From Maea johnstoni (taxonomy: Eukaryota > Annelida > Polychaeta > Spionida > Magelonidae): 64,000 bases of DNA. This document shows, piece after piece, positions 63,690 through 64,000 of this stretch (position 1 is the first letter of the stretch; each line of letters begins with the position of its first letter). The translations under genes and the position numbers were made by a program. The notes under the pieces are model-generated. The model was not told where the DNA came from. It was given only the letters and a program-made list of their open reading frames with translations, and searched no databases. The DNA lies in contig OZ012697.1 of the NCBI GenBank assembly GCA_963942565.1, positions 17,096,657 to 17,160,656 of the forward strand, read 5' to 3'.

Positions 63690-64000
63690 GGGATCGACAA
63701 TTGTGTTATTACTCAAGTACTGTCTTTTAACTCATGCTCATCTTGGGTGCACACATGGTCTGACAACTCAGAAAATATCTCATTGATAGAGAAAAAGATG
63801 AAAATCATTTAAGAAAAACAACCTTCACTCAAATGCTTCTCAAAATATCGAAGTGTTAACAACATACGTCCATTTATGGACTACGTGTGCACCGCAGATG
63901 TGAAAGGGTTAATATGAGAATTACACAGACAATACACACTCTAACTACACATTACATAACTTATCAAAGCAACGTTTTACCTTTTTCTCGTCTATCATTC
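63690..64000. other. No gene seen
   Basis: Right edge of the window; nothing recognised. Confidence 0.5.

Overview
The window is eukaryotic and almost certainly from a marine invertebrate animal. It has spliced genes with metazoan domains, low coding density, many long dinucleotide and tetranucleotide microsatellites, LINE and tRNA-derived SINE fragments, and many short inverted-repeat (MITE-like) elements. I cannot place it to phylum; a lancelet, hemichordate, annelid or mollusc would all fit.

Two host genes can be reconstructed exon by exon, both on the minus strand. (1) A tissue-nonspecific-type alkaline phosphatase runs from 23133 down to 7568 in nine coding exons. It keeps a signal peptide, all recognisable metal-site motifs, the catalytic serine and a C-terminal GPI-anchor signal. 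Its exon 3 start, which carries the active-site serine, has been duplicated upstream three more times as decoy half-exons. The exon 2 donor does not keep frame as written. (2) A secreted PAN/apple-domain protein of 298 residues runs from 60941 down to 26029 in five coding exons with matching phases. Its first intron is about 29 kb.

That 29-kb intron is a dense nest of repeats. It holds a 6.5-kb unit present twice in direct orientation (32693-39220 and 45641-52368). Each copy looks like a small plus-strand gene: TATA/CCAAT region, an ATGG mini-exon with donor, a conserved acceptor, a 316-319 residue coiled-coil protein I do not recognise, and a poly(A) signal. Between the copies lies a 4.15-kb element with about 60-bp terminal inverted repeats that encloses a degenerate tandem array of about 180-bp monomers and a fragment of a Cys/His-rich ORF. 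Further along are a second degenerate tandem array (52560-55060), an array of hairpins whose arms co-vary (57252-57582) and two adjacent 1.02-kb inverted-repeat elements (58121-60349).

The left end (1-7400) has no host gene I can support. It holds LINE fragments (one with a clear target-site duplication), a 61-bp tandem array and a dispersed inverted-repeat element with a second copy at 39.6 kb. The right end (61-64 kb) holds LINE endonuclease/reverse-transcriptase remnants, a SINE and a LINE 3' end.

All family assignments come from reading translated motifs by eye; no database search was run.
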